Source: JALORV01 sp963707445 (lineage in GTDB: Bacteria; Pseudomonadota; Gammaproteobacteria; Burkholderiales; Burkholderiaceae_F). From it: a stretch of DNA of 64,000 bases. A model generated the notes under the pieces. That model did no database searches. It was not told where the DNA came from and was given only the letters and a program-made list of their open reading frames with translations. The stretch lies in contig CAVPPW010000010.1 in assembly GCA_963707445.1 (NCBI GenBank), positions 46,621-110,620 of the forward strand. The letters are read 5' to 3'. This document shows positions 17,216-26,523 of the stretch, in pieces; position 1 is the first letter of the stretch, and the number at the start of each line of letters is the position of its first letter. The position numbers and the translations under genes were made by a program.

Positions 17216-18541
17216 TCAGTCGAGCGGCTGCAGGCTGTTGCTGACCGTGAATCGACCGATGCTTTCGCCGAGTTTGAGCCCGGCGGTCGTTGCAAAGCGG
17301 AAGTGCAGCCCGGCCTTGACGCGAGAATCGGCGTTCTCCCTGGCGGCCTCGCTGAAGCTCTTGAAGTGACGTGTTGGATTTGCAGGCACGGCGCTCGTCG
17401 AAGCGAACGTGAAGCTGATCCGGTCCCGGCCGAAGGTCTCCGCAAGCACGATCGCTGCGGCTGCGCCGAGTGCGCTATGCGTGGATGGATAGTCCTGCAC
17501 CGGCGGCGTCGTCAGCAGCGGCTCGAAGCCCGCGTCAGGCGCCGTCTGCGGATTGCCGTCGGTGTCAGCCAGCCGGATTGCGGTCACCGGGCGCCAAAGG
17601 TTGTAGTGGAATTTCGAGTCCCATCCGGCGATGTAGGAGTCGGCCAGCGCGGCGTTGAGCAGAGCGAAAGTTCGAGCACGCTGCCACAGGTCCTGTGCGT
17701 GATCGCGTGCGACGACGCGCGCGACGCGATTCCAGCCGATGTCTGAAAACTCGTACCAGAACGCCGCGTAGTTCGTTTCGTCGGGCGTGCGCTTGGACGC
17801 GGACTTGCCTCCGATTGCTTTGACCTCGTTGAAGTCGGCCGTGTACTGAGCGCTTGCCAGGCTCGGCGGCGGCGCGCTCCGAAACTGGTCGACGGATTTC
17901 AGCGCGAACGGCTGAACGGCGCGCCACTGCGGAAGAGCGACGAAGTTGAAGCCAGGAGTGAAGCGATACTCGCCGGGTTTGCTGCCCTCGTGATACGGCA
18001 TCGCCGTTGCGCTGCCGTCGTCGGCGCGCTTGCGCAACACGGCAGCTGCCGCGCGCTTGCCGAGCGCGGCGCCTCGGGTCGCGGCGTCGCTGGTTCCGGC
18101 ATCGACTAGCGATTTGTCGAGCGCCGCCGTCAGCAGCGTCGACTGCTTCGGATAAAGCGCGGCGAGCACGTCGTGCGCCGCGCTGACCGCGGCGACCGCG
18201 GGATCGGCCCCCGCATCGCGCTCGACATTCGAGTAGCTGGCATAGCGCGGCTTCGCGGCGTTAATGGCGTCGTGCATCGCCAGGTGCATCATCGCCAGCG
18301 CGCGCGAGGCATTCATCGGATCGGAATAGCCATCGTTCGCCTTGATGACCTGATAGGCGTTTGCGTTCCAGTCGATGATGAGTTCGTCGCAGCGATCGGT
18401 GCACCACGCCGGTGCTGTCGGGCCGCTCGCCGCGCGCTCGACCGCATGAGCCACGGGCAGGGTACCGAGGGCAGCGGAGATCGCCAGCGCCATCAGCGCC
18501 GGCCGAAGGGAGTTCGAAGATTTCAGGGTTTGCGCAAACAT
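17216..18541 (-). CDS. Vanadium-dependent haloperoxidase / PAP2-family exported enzyme
   Basis: This is a 441-residue protein with a signal peptide (LMALAISAALGTLPVAHA). The vanadate/phosphate-binding pattern of vanadium haloperoxidases is recognisable: a Lys-Arg block KFHYNLWRPVTAIR, a YPSTHS block in place of PSGHA, and an Arg-His block SRVKAGLHFRFA. MHLAMHDAINAA in the N-domain is typical of the bacterial VCPO-like group. It could be a haloperoxidase or an acid phosphatase, since the two share the active site. The ribosome site is AAAGGA. It is divergent from an AraC-family gene 113 bases away, which may control it. Confidence 0.82.
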   Translation of the reverse strand: MFAQTLKSSNSLRPALMALAISAALGTLPVAHAVERAASGPTAPAWCTDRCDELIIDWNANAYQVIKANDGYSDPMNASRALAMMHLAMHDAINAAKPRYASYSNVERDAGADPAVAAVSAAHDVLAALYPKQSTLLTAALDKSLVDAGTSDAATRGAALGKRAAAAVLRKRADDGSATAMPYHEGSKPGEYRFTPGFNFVALPQWRAVQPFALKSVDQFRSAPPPSLASAQYTADFNEVKAIGGKSASKRTPDETNYAAFWYEFSDIGWNRVARVVARDHAQDLWQRARTFALLNAALADSYIAGWDSKFHYNLWRPVTAIRLADTDGNPQTAPDAGFEPLLTTPPVQDYPSTHSALGAAAAIVLAETFGRDRISFTFASTSAVPANPTRHFKSFSEAARENADSRVKAGLHFRFATTAGLKLGESIGRFTVSNSLQPLD

Positions 18542-18654
18542 GGGGAAATCCTTTAGTTGAAGTTGGAGGTGCGCAGTCTCGAAGAATTGCCGGCCTTGTG
18601 AAATGATTCAGGCTCCATCGTTCTTGCGCGATGCTCCAACGACGGGCTCGTAGG

Positions 18655-19659
18655 ATGGACGCCCTCTCTGAAGTCTTGCGCCTGGTGCGCCTCACCGGTT
18701 CGGTGTTCCTGAACGCCGAGCTGACCGCGCCATGGGCGGTCGAGTCCCCGCCATCGAAGGTGCTGGCCGAGGCGCTGATTCCAGAAGCCGAGCATGTGAT
18801 CGAGTACCACCTTGTCGTCGAAGGCCGATGCTTTATCGAGGTCGCCGACGAACCCCCGCTCGAACTCGCTCAAGGCGACCTTGTCATGGTCCCTCGCGGC
18901 GATTCGCACCGTATGAGCAGCGACGCGAAAGCCGCCATCCCGACGCAACGGGCCTCAGAAACGCGATTGCCGGCACCCGGAGCCATTGCGTTTCCGGCCT
19001 ACGGTGGCGGCGGCGAGATGACGCGGCTGGTCTGTGGTTACCTCGCGCTCGATCGCAGACTGTGCGCGGCGCTGATCATGGCCCTGCCGCGTGTGTTTCG
19101 TGTCACCGCTGGCAGCAGCGAAGTCAGCGCCTGGCTGCAGACTTACTTCCGCATTCGTCTCATCGAGCAGGACGAGAGTCAGCCGGGCAGCGCGTGCGTG
19201 CTGGCAAAGTTGTCGGAGTTGATGTTTGTCGAGGCCGTGCGACGCTATGTCGAATCGCTGCCGCCGGAGCAGTCGGGTTGGCTGTGCGGGTTGAAGGACC
19301 CGTACGTCGGCAAGGCTCTTGGCCTGCTGCACGCGAGCGCGGCAAACGCCTGGACGGTCGACAGTCTCGCCCGCGAAGTGGGCGTCTCGCGCTCAGGTCT
19401 GGCCGACCGGTTTACGACGCTGATCGGCAAGTCGCCGATGCAATACCTGACCCATTGGCGGCTCACGCTCGCCGCGCATTTCCTGCGGACGACGAACAAG
19501 CCGGCCTCGGTGATTGCCTACGAAGTCGGTTACGAATCCGAGGCTGCGTTCAATCGCGCATTCAAGCGCGAGTTTGGCGCACCGCCGGTGGCCTGGCGAC
19601 GTGGCGACGCGAGTGCCTCCAGCGCCATCGAATCTGCGGCAGTTAGCGTAGCGACGTGA
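18655..19659 (+). CDS. AraC-family regulator with cupin N-domain
   Basis: This is a 334-residue protein from the ATG at 18655, chosen because the family normally starts MDALSEVLRLVRL; an in-frame ATG at 18631 adds eight residues. The N-terminal Cupin_6 domain (VIEYHLVVEGRCFIEV, LAQGDLVMVPRGDSH) binds a small ligand. The C-terminal AraC domain has VDSLAREVGVSRSGLADRF and SVIAYEVGYESEAAFNRAFKR. Its stop overlaps the GFA gene by four bases. It is divergent from the haloperoxidase gene and is a good candidate regulator of both sides. Confidence 0.85.
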   Translation: MDALSEVLRLVRLTGSVFLNAELTAPWAVESPPSKVLAEALIPEAEHVIEYHLVVEGRCFIEVADEPPLELAQGDLVMVPRGDSHRMSSDAKAAIPTQRASETRLPAPGAIAFPAYGGGGEMTRLVCGYLALDRRLCAALIMALPRVFRVTAGSSEVSAWLQTYFRIRLIEQDESQPGSACVLAKLSELMFVEAVRRYVESLPPEQSGWLCGLKDPYVGKALGLLHASAANAWTVDSLAREVGVSRSGLADRFTTLIGKSPMQYLTHWRLTLAAHFLRTTNKPASVIAYEVGYESEAAFNRAFKREFGAPPVAWRRGDASASSAIESAAVSVAT

Positions 19660-20141
19660 ATTCAAGCGCAATGGTTCGGAGCGACGCGGCCTGCAGTTGT
19701 GGACAAGCGACGTTTTCGGTACGGGGCCAGCCCGTTACCCGGTTCCTCTGCCATTGCCTGATCTGCCAAAAGCTTTATCGGCAGCCCTTCGCTGACGTCA
19801 CGGTCTTTTGGGCAAGCGCGATATCGCTTGCGGACACTAGAAAAGTCATATTCAAGCGCTATCGCCCGCCGCCAGCCCTGCGCCGAGGAACCTGCTCAGC
19901 GTGTGGCGCGCCGGTCGTTGGCTTCCTTTGGGTACTTCCTTTCGCGCAGTTGGCATTCGTACGAACGAGCAATCTCGCTTCGACCGCGTCAGTGCCATCG
20001 CCGAGTGCGCACATCTTCTACCATCGCCGCATCGACGAAGCGAACGATGTCCTTCCGAAATTCAACGGGTACTGGCTCAGCACCATCGCGGTCATCAGAT
20101 TGATTGCCCGTGGCCTGTTTGCAAAGGGGAGTGTCACCTAG
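19656..20141 (+). CDS. GFA-family (DUF636) zinc protein
   Basis: This is up to 161 residues from a GTG overlapping the AraC stop; an ATG at 19671 is an alternative. Zinc-binding cysteines match the glutathione-dependent formaldehyde-activating enzyme fold: CSCG (13-16), FLCHCLICQK (32-37) and a later CSACGAPV. The protein is shorter and more divergent than Gfa itself. Family members are mostly of unknown function, so a role in formaldehyde handling is not established. It is translationally coupled to the regulator upstream, and a GNAT gene follows after 14 bases. Confidence 0.75.
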   Translation: MNSSAMVRSDAACSCGQATFSVRGQPVTRFLCHCLICQKLYRQPFADVTVFWASAISLADTRKVIFKRYRPPPALRRGTCSACGAPVVGFLWVLPFAQLAFVRTSNLASTASVPSPSAHIFYHRRIDEANDVLPKFNGYWLSTIAVIRLIARGLFAKGSVT

Positions 20142-20155
20142 CTAGCATCCGCGGC

Positions 20156-20710
20156 ATGCATCTCGTCCAGGCTAACCGCGAACATTTGGCGAGCTACGTC
20201 GCTGCGCTGCGCACGGGTTGGTCTGCTGACCATTTGAGAGGAGCGGTCGCCGCCAAGGAAGAGCTCAAGCGAATTGAGGCAGACGCCGATGACTTCCTGG
20301 CCAGCCTCTACGACCCGCTGGGACGTCGCGGTCCCATCACGCTTCCAGACGGCTCCAAGGTGCCGAGGATTCCTGGGTATTCGCGGTGGATGTGGGACGG
20401 TGAGTTCTGCGGTTCCATCGGTCTTCGCTGGGTGCCGGGCTCGCAGGATGTTCCACCCTACGTGCTGGGTCACGTGGGATACGCGGTCGTTCCTTGGAAA
20501 CGTGGCCGCGGCTATGCCAGGCAGGCGCTGGAAGTAATCCTGCCGGAGGCCAAGGCGATTGGCCTGTCGTATGTGGAGATGATCACGGACCCGGACAACA
20601 TCGCATCTCAGCGCGTCATGCTGGCGGCCGGCGCGGTTCTGGCCGAACGCTTCACGAAGCCAGAGCAGTACGGCGGCGTCGAAGGCTTGCGATTTCGGAT
20701 TTATCTCTAA
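20156..20710 (+). CDS. GNAT-family N-acetyltransferase
   Basis: This is a 184-residue protein from the ATG at 20156. The acetyl-CoA-binding region has LGHVGYAVVPWKRGRGYARQAL, with the RGxGYA P-loop, followed by IGLSYVEMITDPDNIASQRVM, which is motif B of GNATs. The target amine is unknown. It lies 14 bases after the GFA gene and three bases before the next, so it is in an operon with the cupin AraC regulator. Confidence 0.82.
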   Translation: MHLVQANREHLASYVAALRTGWSADHLRGAVAAKEELKRIEADADDFLASLYDPLGRRGPITLPDGSKVPRIPGYSRWMWDGEFCGSIGLRWVPGSQDVPPYVLGHVGYAVVPWKRGRGYARQALEVILPEAKAIGLSYVEMITDPDNIASQRVMLAAGAVLAERFTKPEQYGGVEGLRFRIYL

Positions 20711-20713
20711 CGG

Positions 20714-21478
20714 ATGAAACGAACCATTGCCAGGCGGCTGGTTGCTTCGCTGCTTTGTGCATTGGCGGGCGCCGCGACGGCGGTCGAGAACCCGCTTCGC
20801 TTTGACAACTGGGTGTACTACACGAAGAACTTCGATGGCAGCGCCCAGTGGGAATACGACCCTCGGCTGTTCGTGCCTTTTGCCTTCGGAAACGGCTGGA
20901 CCTTTACACAGCGGATCGATATTCCTTTCTATTACACCGACAAGGTCGGACCAGCGAACCCGCAGGGAGCCTGGAGCTTCCGACTCTCCGATGCATTTGT
21001 CGAAGAAATCTTTGACACACCCGATCTGATGCACGGCCTTCGCCCGCGGTTCAGCGTCCGCGTGGTTGCTCCGACGGGGGGCGAAGCGCCGTTCGGCCAG
21101 GATCAGTGGCAGGTCGCTCCGGGCGCTGGCTTCACATGGCGGCTGCCCGATGTCGGACGAGGCATGACAGTGTCGCCGTACCTGCGGTATTTCATTGGCT
21201 TCGACCCGCAGTCGCCCGATGTCACGACGGTACGCACGCTCAATGTGATTCCTACGGTCACCTTCGCAATCGCCGGACACTGGTCGGCCTCGCTCTATCC
21301 GGAAAAGGGTCTGCAGTACAACGCGCGCAGCAAGCAGTGGTTCGTGCCCGTGGAGGCGATGGTGGTGAATCGCGTGAGCAACACGCTGGAATTCGCGATC
21401 GGCGGTGCCTATGCTGTCGTTCGCGATGATCCGTCGTATCGGTGGCTTATTGAGGCACGGGTGTCGTGCACTTTCTAA
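20714..21478 (+). CDS. Putative outer-membrane protein (transporter-like barrel)
   Basis: This is a 254-residue protein with a signal peptide ending ...GAATAVENP. Aromatic beta-strand repeats follow (WVYYTKNF, WTFTQRIDIPFYYTD, GAGFTWRLPDVGRG, YLRYFIGF), ending in Phe (RVSCTF). It resembles the outer-membrane channel/neuromedin-U-like families often labelled transporter. It starts three bases after the GNAT stop. The substrate is unknown. Its position just before the alkylsulfatase locus could be meaningful, but a 340-base gap separates them. Confidence 0.7.
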   Translation: MKRTIARRLVASLLCALAGAATAVENPLRFDNWVYYTKNFDGSAQWEYDPRLFVPFAFGNGWTFTQRIDIPFYYTDKVGPANPQGAWSFRLSDAFVEEIFDTPDLMHGLRPRFSVRVVAPTGGEAPFGQDQWQVAPGAGFTWRLPDVGRGMTVSPYLRYFIGFDPQSPDVTTVRTLNVIPTVTFAIAGHWSASLYPEKGLQYNARSKQWFVPVEAMVVNRVSNTLEFAIGGAYAVVRDDPSYRWLIEARVSCTF

Positions 21479-21821
21479 TAACGAGTCGCCCGAGCGTTCC
21501 CGGCGGAGCGGTTGTCGAGGCTCTCGATCGACCGCCTTCGACCTGGCGAAAGCGCTGTCACAACGACGGGCCGTCGCGGGCAACCGCCACCTAAACCAAA
21601 AGCCAGTTCTTGTGAGCGCGCGAGGCTGGTAGAACAGCACCAGCGTCGCAGCCACGGGAGCCCCGTTAGCCGGGCTCCGTACCCATCACATGTGGACAGG
21701 TGTCACTCGCCCGACAACGGGGCAGCGCGACCTCTGCGCATGCCGAAAATCGGATAGCGGCACGGTGTCGATCGCCGATATGGTGCGAACCCCTGACCAG
21801 AATTCGCACGAGGAGACATCG
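21479..21821. promoter_or_regulatory. Intergenic region upstream of the first alkylsulfatase
   Basis: This is 343 bases without a credible gene. A short inverted repeat, GGAGCCC (21657-21663) and GGGCTCC (21672-21678), could terminate the preceding operon. The last 100 bases are less GC-rich and end in GAGGAGACATCG before the ATG, so a promoter for the sulfatase is likely. No specific operator was identified. Confidence 0.4.
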
Positions 21822-23828
21822 ATGGACCGATACAGCCTGATCGCGCTATTCAGCGCAGCCGCGCTCGCCGCCGGCGGCGCGAGCGCCGCACCGAACCTCG
21901 CCCCCAAGGACGCCGAGCGCCGCTACGGCCGCGGCGAACGAGAAACTTCTGAGCGAACTGCCGTTTGCCAACCGACAGGACTTCGAGGACGCCCGTCGCG
22001 GGTTCGTCGCGACGATCCCCAACGCTGAGGTCAAGGCACCCGACGGGCGCGTGATCTGGAGCATGGAGGGCTTCAAGTTTCTCGAGAAAGACCGCGCGCC
22101 GGCGACGGTCAACCCGAGCCTGTGGCGGCAGGCACAGGTCAACCAGATCCACGGCCTGTTCAAGGTCACCGACCGCGTGTACCAGGTGCGCTCGCTGGAC
22201 CTCTCGAACATGACCATCATCGAGGGTGACACGGGCCTCATCGTCGATCGACCCGCTGCCTTTCGATGCAGACGGCGAAGGCCGCTCTCGATCTGTACCT
22301 GCAGCATCGCCCGAAGAAGCCGGTGGTCGCGGTGATCTACACGCACAGCCATGCCGACCACTTTGGCGGCGTGCGCGGCGTCGTCGACGAAGCCGACGTC
22401 AAGGCCGGCAAGGTGAAGATCCTGGCGCCGGTCGGGTTCACGGAACACGCGGTCTCGGAGAACGTCATCGCCGGCAACGCGATGAGCCGCCGCGCGCAGT
22501 ACATGTACGGCGTATTCCTGCCGCCGGGCGAGAAGTCGCTGGTCGACACCGGTCTCGGCCGGACGGTCTCGAAGGGAAACGTCACGCTGATCGCGCCCAC
22601 CGACACGATCGCCAAGAGCTGCCGACCGGCGCGTCGTCGACGGCGTGGAGATGGTGTTCCAGCTGACGCCGGGCACCGAAGCGCCCGTCCGAGATGAACA
22701 TCTACTTTCCGCAGTTCCGCGATGCTCAACGTCGCGGAGAACGTCGACGCACACCATGCACAACCTGTACACGCTGCGCGGCGCGGAGATCCGCGACGCG
22801 ATCGCGTGGTCGGCTTACATCGAGCAGACGCGCGAACTCTTCGCCGAGCAAGTCCGACGTGATGATCGCCCAGCACCACTGGCCGAAGTGGGGTCAGCGC
22901 GAACATCGACGGCATGCTGCGCAAGCAGCGCGATCTCTACAAGTACATCCATGACCAGTCGGTGCGGCTGCATGAACCAGGGTTACACGCCGCGCGAGAT
23001 CGCCGCGCAGCTGCAAGCTCCCGCCGAGCCTCGACCAACGAATGGTCGACGCGCGGCTATTACGGGACGCGTTTCGCACAACACCAAGGCCGTCTACCAG
23101 AAGTATCTCGGCTGGTACGACGCCAATCCGGCCAATCTCGAACCCGCTGCCGCCGGCGGAATCGGCGCAGCGCTACGTCGAGTACATGGGCGGCGCGAAT
23201 GCCGTCATCGAGCGGGCGCGGAAGGATTTCACGAGCGGCAACTATCGCTGGGTCGCTGAAGTCATGAACCAGGTCGTGTTCGCCGATCCGTCCAACATGG
23301 AGGCGCGGGCGCTCGCAGCCGACGCGCTGGAGCAGCTCGGCTACCAGAGCGAGTCGGGCGTCTGGCGCAACGTGTACCTGATGGCCGCGCAGGAGCTGCG
23401 CAGCGGCAAGCCGAAGTTGCCGACCATCACCACGGCGAGCCCCGACGTCATCCGCTCGATCCCGCTGGGCCTGTTCTTCGATTACCTCGGCGTGCGCCTC
23501 GACGCGCGCGAAGGCCGAAGGCAAGCAGATGGTGATCAACTGGGTGTTCCCGGACACCAATCAGCAGGTGCGTATGAACCTGGAGAACTCGGTACTCACG
23601 AACGCGATGGGCAAGCAGGCGGCGAACGCCGATGCCACCGTCACGCTGAACCGCGCGACGCTCGATCTGATCACTTTGCGGCAGAAGACCTTTCCGCAGG
23701 CGATCAAGGACGGCGACGTGAAGATCCAGGGCAACGGTGCGCGGCTGCAGGAACTGCTCGGCATGCTCGACGAGTTCAATCCAATGTTTGACATCGTTAC
23801 GCCGAACCCAAGGGTGAGCAACGGCTAA
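21822..23828 (+). CDS. SdsA-type alkylsulfatase (metallo-beta-lactamase fold), heavily frameshifted
   Basis: Reconstructed over about fifteen single-base breaks this is a ~660-residue SdsA1-like enzyme that hydrolyses primary alkyl sulfates to alcohol and sulfate. It has a signal peptide (LIALFSAAALAAGGASA) and the zinc motif THSHADHFGG. PGTEAPSEMN and YFPQFR, MHNLYTLRGAEIRDA and AQHHWPKWG are typical of the catalytic domain. A dimerisation domain (GYTPREIAAQL, YLGWYDANP) and a C-terminal SCP2-like domain (NLENSVLTNAMGK to end) follow. Most breaks between 21.9 and 23.5 kb are one extra base. This could be a decayed gene or a poorly polished stretch; retention of every motif favours the latter. 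The stop overlaps the convergent AraC stop. Confidence 0.85.
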
Positions 23829-24793
23829 ACGCGCGAGCGCGCCCTCTGCAGCGTTGCGGAGGGCGACTCGTGAAACAGCGCCTTGTATTCGGCAGCGAAA
23901 CGGCTTAGGTGGAAGAAGCCCCAGTGCATCGCCACGTCGGTCACCGAAGTCGATCCCTGCGCGGCGCGCAGGAGGTCTTTGCGCGCGAGGGCGAGGCGGC
24001 GAAACGTCAGGAATCGCTTCGGGCTGATTCCCTGCACTTCCGCGAAGGCGCGCTCGAGCGTATGCAGGTTGGTGCCGACGGTGCTGCACAGGTCGTCGAT
24101 GCGAAGTGTTTCTCCGAGGTGCGACTCGAGGTAGCTTTCGACGGCCCTGACGATCCGCAGCCGCTCTGCTCCGCTCGGCCGCTGTCGATCCGGAATGCCC
24201 GCACCCGCGAGCGCCTCCGCGAACGCCGCGAGCAACTCCTCCTGCGCCCATTCGATCTCGGCGCGGGTCACGGGCTCGGCCGCGTTGCGGTCGGGCCCGA
24301 TGACCTGTCCGACGTCGGCGACGACATGCCGCAGGCTCCTTCGCTCCGCGTCGGCGATCGGGACGATCCCCGGCTTGCGGGTCACTTCGACGCCGAGTCG
24401 CTCGAGCAGGGCGCGCCGGACCTGGAACGAGATCCACTCGGTTCCGGGCGGCAGGCGGAAGTAGAGCTCCTGGCCTTCCGGAAACAGGATCACGTCGGAC
24501 GTGCTTACGCGTTCCCCGTTGACGTGGCCGTCTTCGACGGCGGAGACTATGAAGCCGAGCGATACGCAATCCGGCGCGAGTGTCCCGGCCGCCAGCACGG
24601 GAAGGTTGTAGCGGCCCCAGTCGATGCGCGCGGCGCTCGCCTGCGCGCGCTGGATCGATCCACGGAATCGTCCGCGCGCGAGCTGAACGTGATCGAGTGC
24701 GCCGCGCTGCAGCGCGTCGGTCATCGAGTCCGGATCGAACGAGTCGAAGAGGACCGACTGGAGCGGTTGCGGGTTCTCGGGTCGATCGACCAT
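23825..24793 (-). CDS. AraC-family transcriptional regulator
   Basis: This is a 322-residue protein. The N-terminal half is a sensing domain of the AraC-binding-like type (SVLFDSFDPDSMTDALQR, VILFPEGQELYFRLPPGTEW). The C-terminal AraC domain includes LRIDDLCSTVGTNLHTLERAFAEV and VTDVAMHWGFFHLSRFAAEYKALF. It is intact, unlike the overlapping convergent sulfatase gene. The start lies 126 bases from the divergent acyl-CoA synthetase gene. That geometry makes it the likely regulator of the alkyl-sulfate/wax-ester operon and perhaps of the sulfatase it faces. Confidence 0.87.
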   Translation of the reverse strand: MVDRPENPQPLQSVLFDSFDPDSMTDALQRGALDHVQLARGRFRGSIQRAQASAARIDWGRYNLPVLAAGTLAPDCVSLGFIVSAVEDGHVNGERVSTSDVILFPEGQELYFRLPPGTEWISFQVRRALLERLGVEVTRKPGIVPIADAERRSLRHVVADVGQVIGPDRNAAEPVTRAEIEWAQEELLAAFAEALAGAGIPDRQRPSGAERLRIVRAVESYLESHLGETLRIDDLCSTVGTNLHTLERAFAEVQGISPKRFLTFRRLALARKDLLRAAQGSTSVTDVAMHWGFFHLSRFAAEYKALFHESPSATLQRARSRV

Positions 24794-24919
24794 TGCGGGC
24801 GCGCAGTCGAAATCCGGATAGCGGACCGGCAATCTAGCCCCGAGAATGCCGTTCGACAAACGTGTGATGCAGCGAGCCCCGCGCGCTAGAAACCAGCAAT
24901 AACCCAAGGAGACCGAATC
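24794..24919. promoter_or_regulatory. Divergent promoter region, AraC regulator / acyl-CoA synthetase operon
   Basis: This 126-base spacer separates divergent starts. It ends with a clear ribosome site (AAGGAG) seven to eight bases before the synthetase ATG. An AraC-type operator for the whole downstream operon is expected here, but I see no obvious repeated half-site. Confidence 0.45.
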
Positions 24920-26477
24920 ATGTTGAACATTGCCACCAACCTCGAGCGCAACGCCGAGCTGCTGCCCGAGAAGATCGCGGTCTATTTCGGCGACAAGACG
25001 TTCACGTACGCGCAACTGAACGGGGCGGCGAACCAGGTTGCGAACGGACTGAAGGCGCTCGGCATCGGCAAGGGCGACAAGGTCGTCCTCAGCTGTCCGA
25101 ACCTGCCGTACTTCCCCATCATCTACTTCGGCGTCCTCAAGGCGGGTGCGGTCGTCGTTCCGATCAACGTGCTGCTCAAGGGGAGCGAGATCGCCTACCT
25201 GCTCAAGGACTCCGACGCGAAGGCGTTCTTCTGCTTCGAAGGCAGCCCCGAGTTGCCGATGGGCGCCGAGGGACACGCCGGGTTCAAGGAAGCGGCCACC
25301 TGCCCGAACTTTTTCATGATCACGGCCGATCCGACCAAGCCGGCCGCGATCGAAGGGGTGAAGACGCTCGGGATGCTGATGAAGGGGCAGCCGCCGACCG
25401 GCTCCACCGCCCTCACCGAGGCGAACGACACCGCGGTGATCCTCTACACCTCGGGCACGACCGGCAAGCCGAAGGGCGCGGAGCTGACGCACTCCAACGT
25501 GGCGATGAACATCATGGCCAGCCACGCGATCATGCGCCAGGCGGCGGACGACGTGCATCTGATCGTGCTGCCGCTCTTCCACAGCTTTGGCCAGACGGTA
25601 CAGATGAACGCCGCCCTGATGGCGGGCGCATCGATCGTGCTGCTGCCGCGCTTCGACCCGGATGCCGTGTTCAAGGCGATGCAGGCGCACAAGGTCACGA
25701 TCTTCGCCGGTGTGCCGACGATGTACATCACGCTGCTGAATCTCCCGGGCGCGGCCGAGCGCCACGACCTCAAGGCGATCGCGTCGGTCCTGCGGCTCGG
25801 CGTGTCGGGCGGGGCCGCAATGCCGGTCGAGGTGATGAGCCAGTTCGAGGAAAAATTCGGCATCGCGATCCTCGAGGGCTACGGCCTCTCGGAAACGAGC
25901 CCGGTGGCGACGTTCAGCTTCCTCGATTTCGACCGCATCCCCGGCAGCGTCGGCAAGGCGCTCTGGGGCACCGAGGTGCGCATCGTCGACCAGGCCGGCG
26001 CACCCGTTCCGCCCGGAACGGAAGGCGAGATCGTCATGCGCGGCCACAACATCATGAAGGGCTACTACAACCGGCCCGAGGCCACCGCCGAGGCGATCCG
26101 CGACGGCTGGTTCCACTCCGGCGACATCGGCAAGATGGACGAGAAGGGCAACTTCTTCATCGTCGACCGACTGAAGGACATGATCATCCGCGGCGGCTTC
26201 AACGTCTATCCGCGCGAGCTCGAGGAAGTGCTGATGACGCACGAGGCCGTTGCGCAGGCCGCAGTGGTCGGCGTGCCGCACGCGACCCACGGCGAGGAGG
26301 TCAAGGCGGTGCTGGTGCTGAAGCCCGGCAAGACCGCGACCACCGAGTCGATCGTCGGCTGGTGCAAGGAGCGCATGGCGAGCTACAAGTATCCGCGCGT
26401 GGTCGAAATCGTCGACGGCCCTGCCGATGACCGCGACCGGCAAGGTGCTCAAGCGCGAGCTCCGGAAGCCCGCCTGA
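24920..26477 (+). CDS. Long-chain fatty acid-CoA ligase (AMP-forming), frameshift near the 3' end
   Basis: This enzyme of about 518 residues activates fatty acids to acyl-CoA. The AMP-binding P-loop is YTSGTTGKPKGAE. Other motifs are GYGLSETSP, the hinge region DGWFHSGDIG with VDRLKDMIIRGGFNVYPRE, and the catalytic Lys in MTATGKVLKRELRKPA. The last motif is in another frame: an extra C at about 26423 (GGCC/CTG) shifts the last 18 codons. First gene of the run that continues with WS/DGAT, GMC oxidase, alkylsulfatase and aldehyde dehydrogenase. In this context it probably activates the fatty acid made from alkyl sulfate. Confidence 0.92.
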
Positions 26478-26523
26478 GCAAGGCGGCGGACCGTTCGCTC
26501 GGCATTCGCAAAGGACGCGTGTC

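Noticed and set aside
21822..23828. Programmed +1 frameshifting as an explanation for the broken genes
   Set aside because: The breaks share no slippery sequence or stop-codon context, occur up to fifteen times in one gene and hit housekeeping genes; insertion errors are simpler.
24793..26452. Upstream extension of the AraC frame into a ~875-codon frame opposite the acyl-CoA ligase
   Set aside because: The AraC protein starts at 24793; the rest is antisense to a clear ligase gene.
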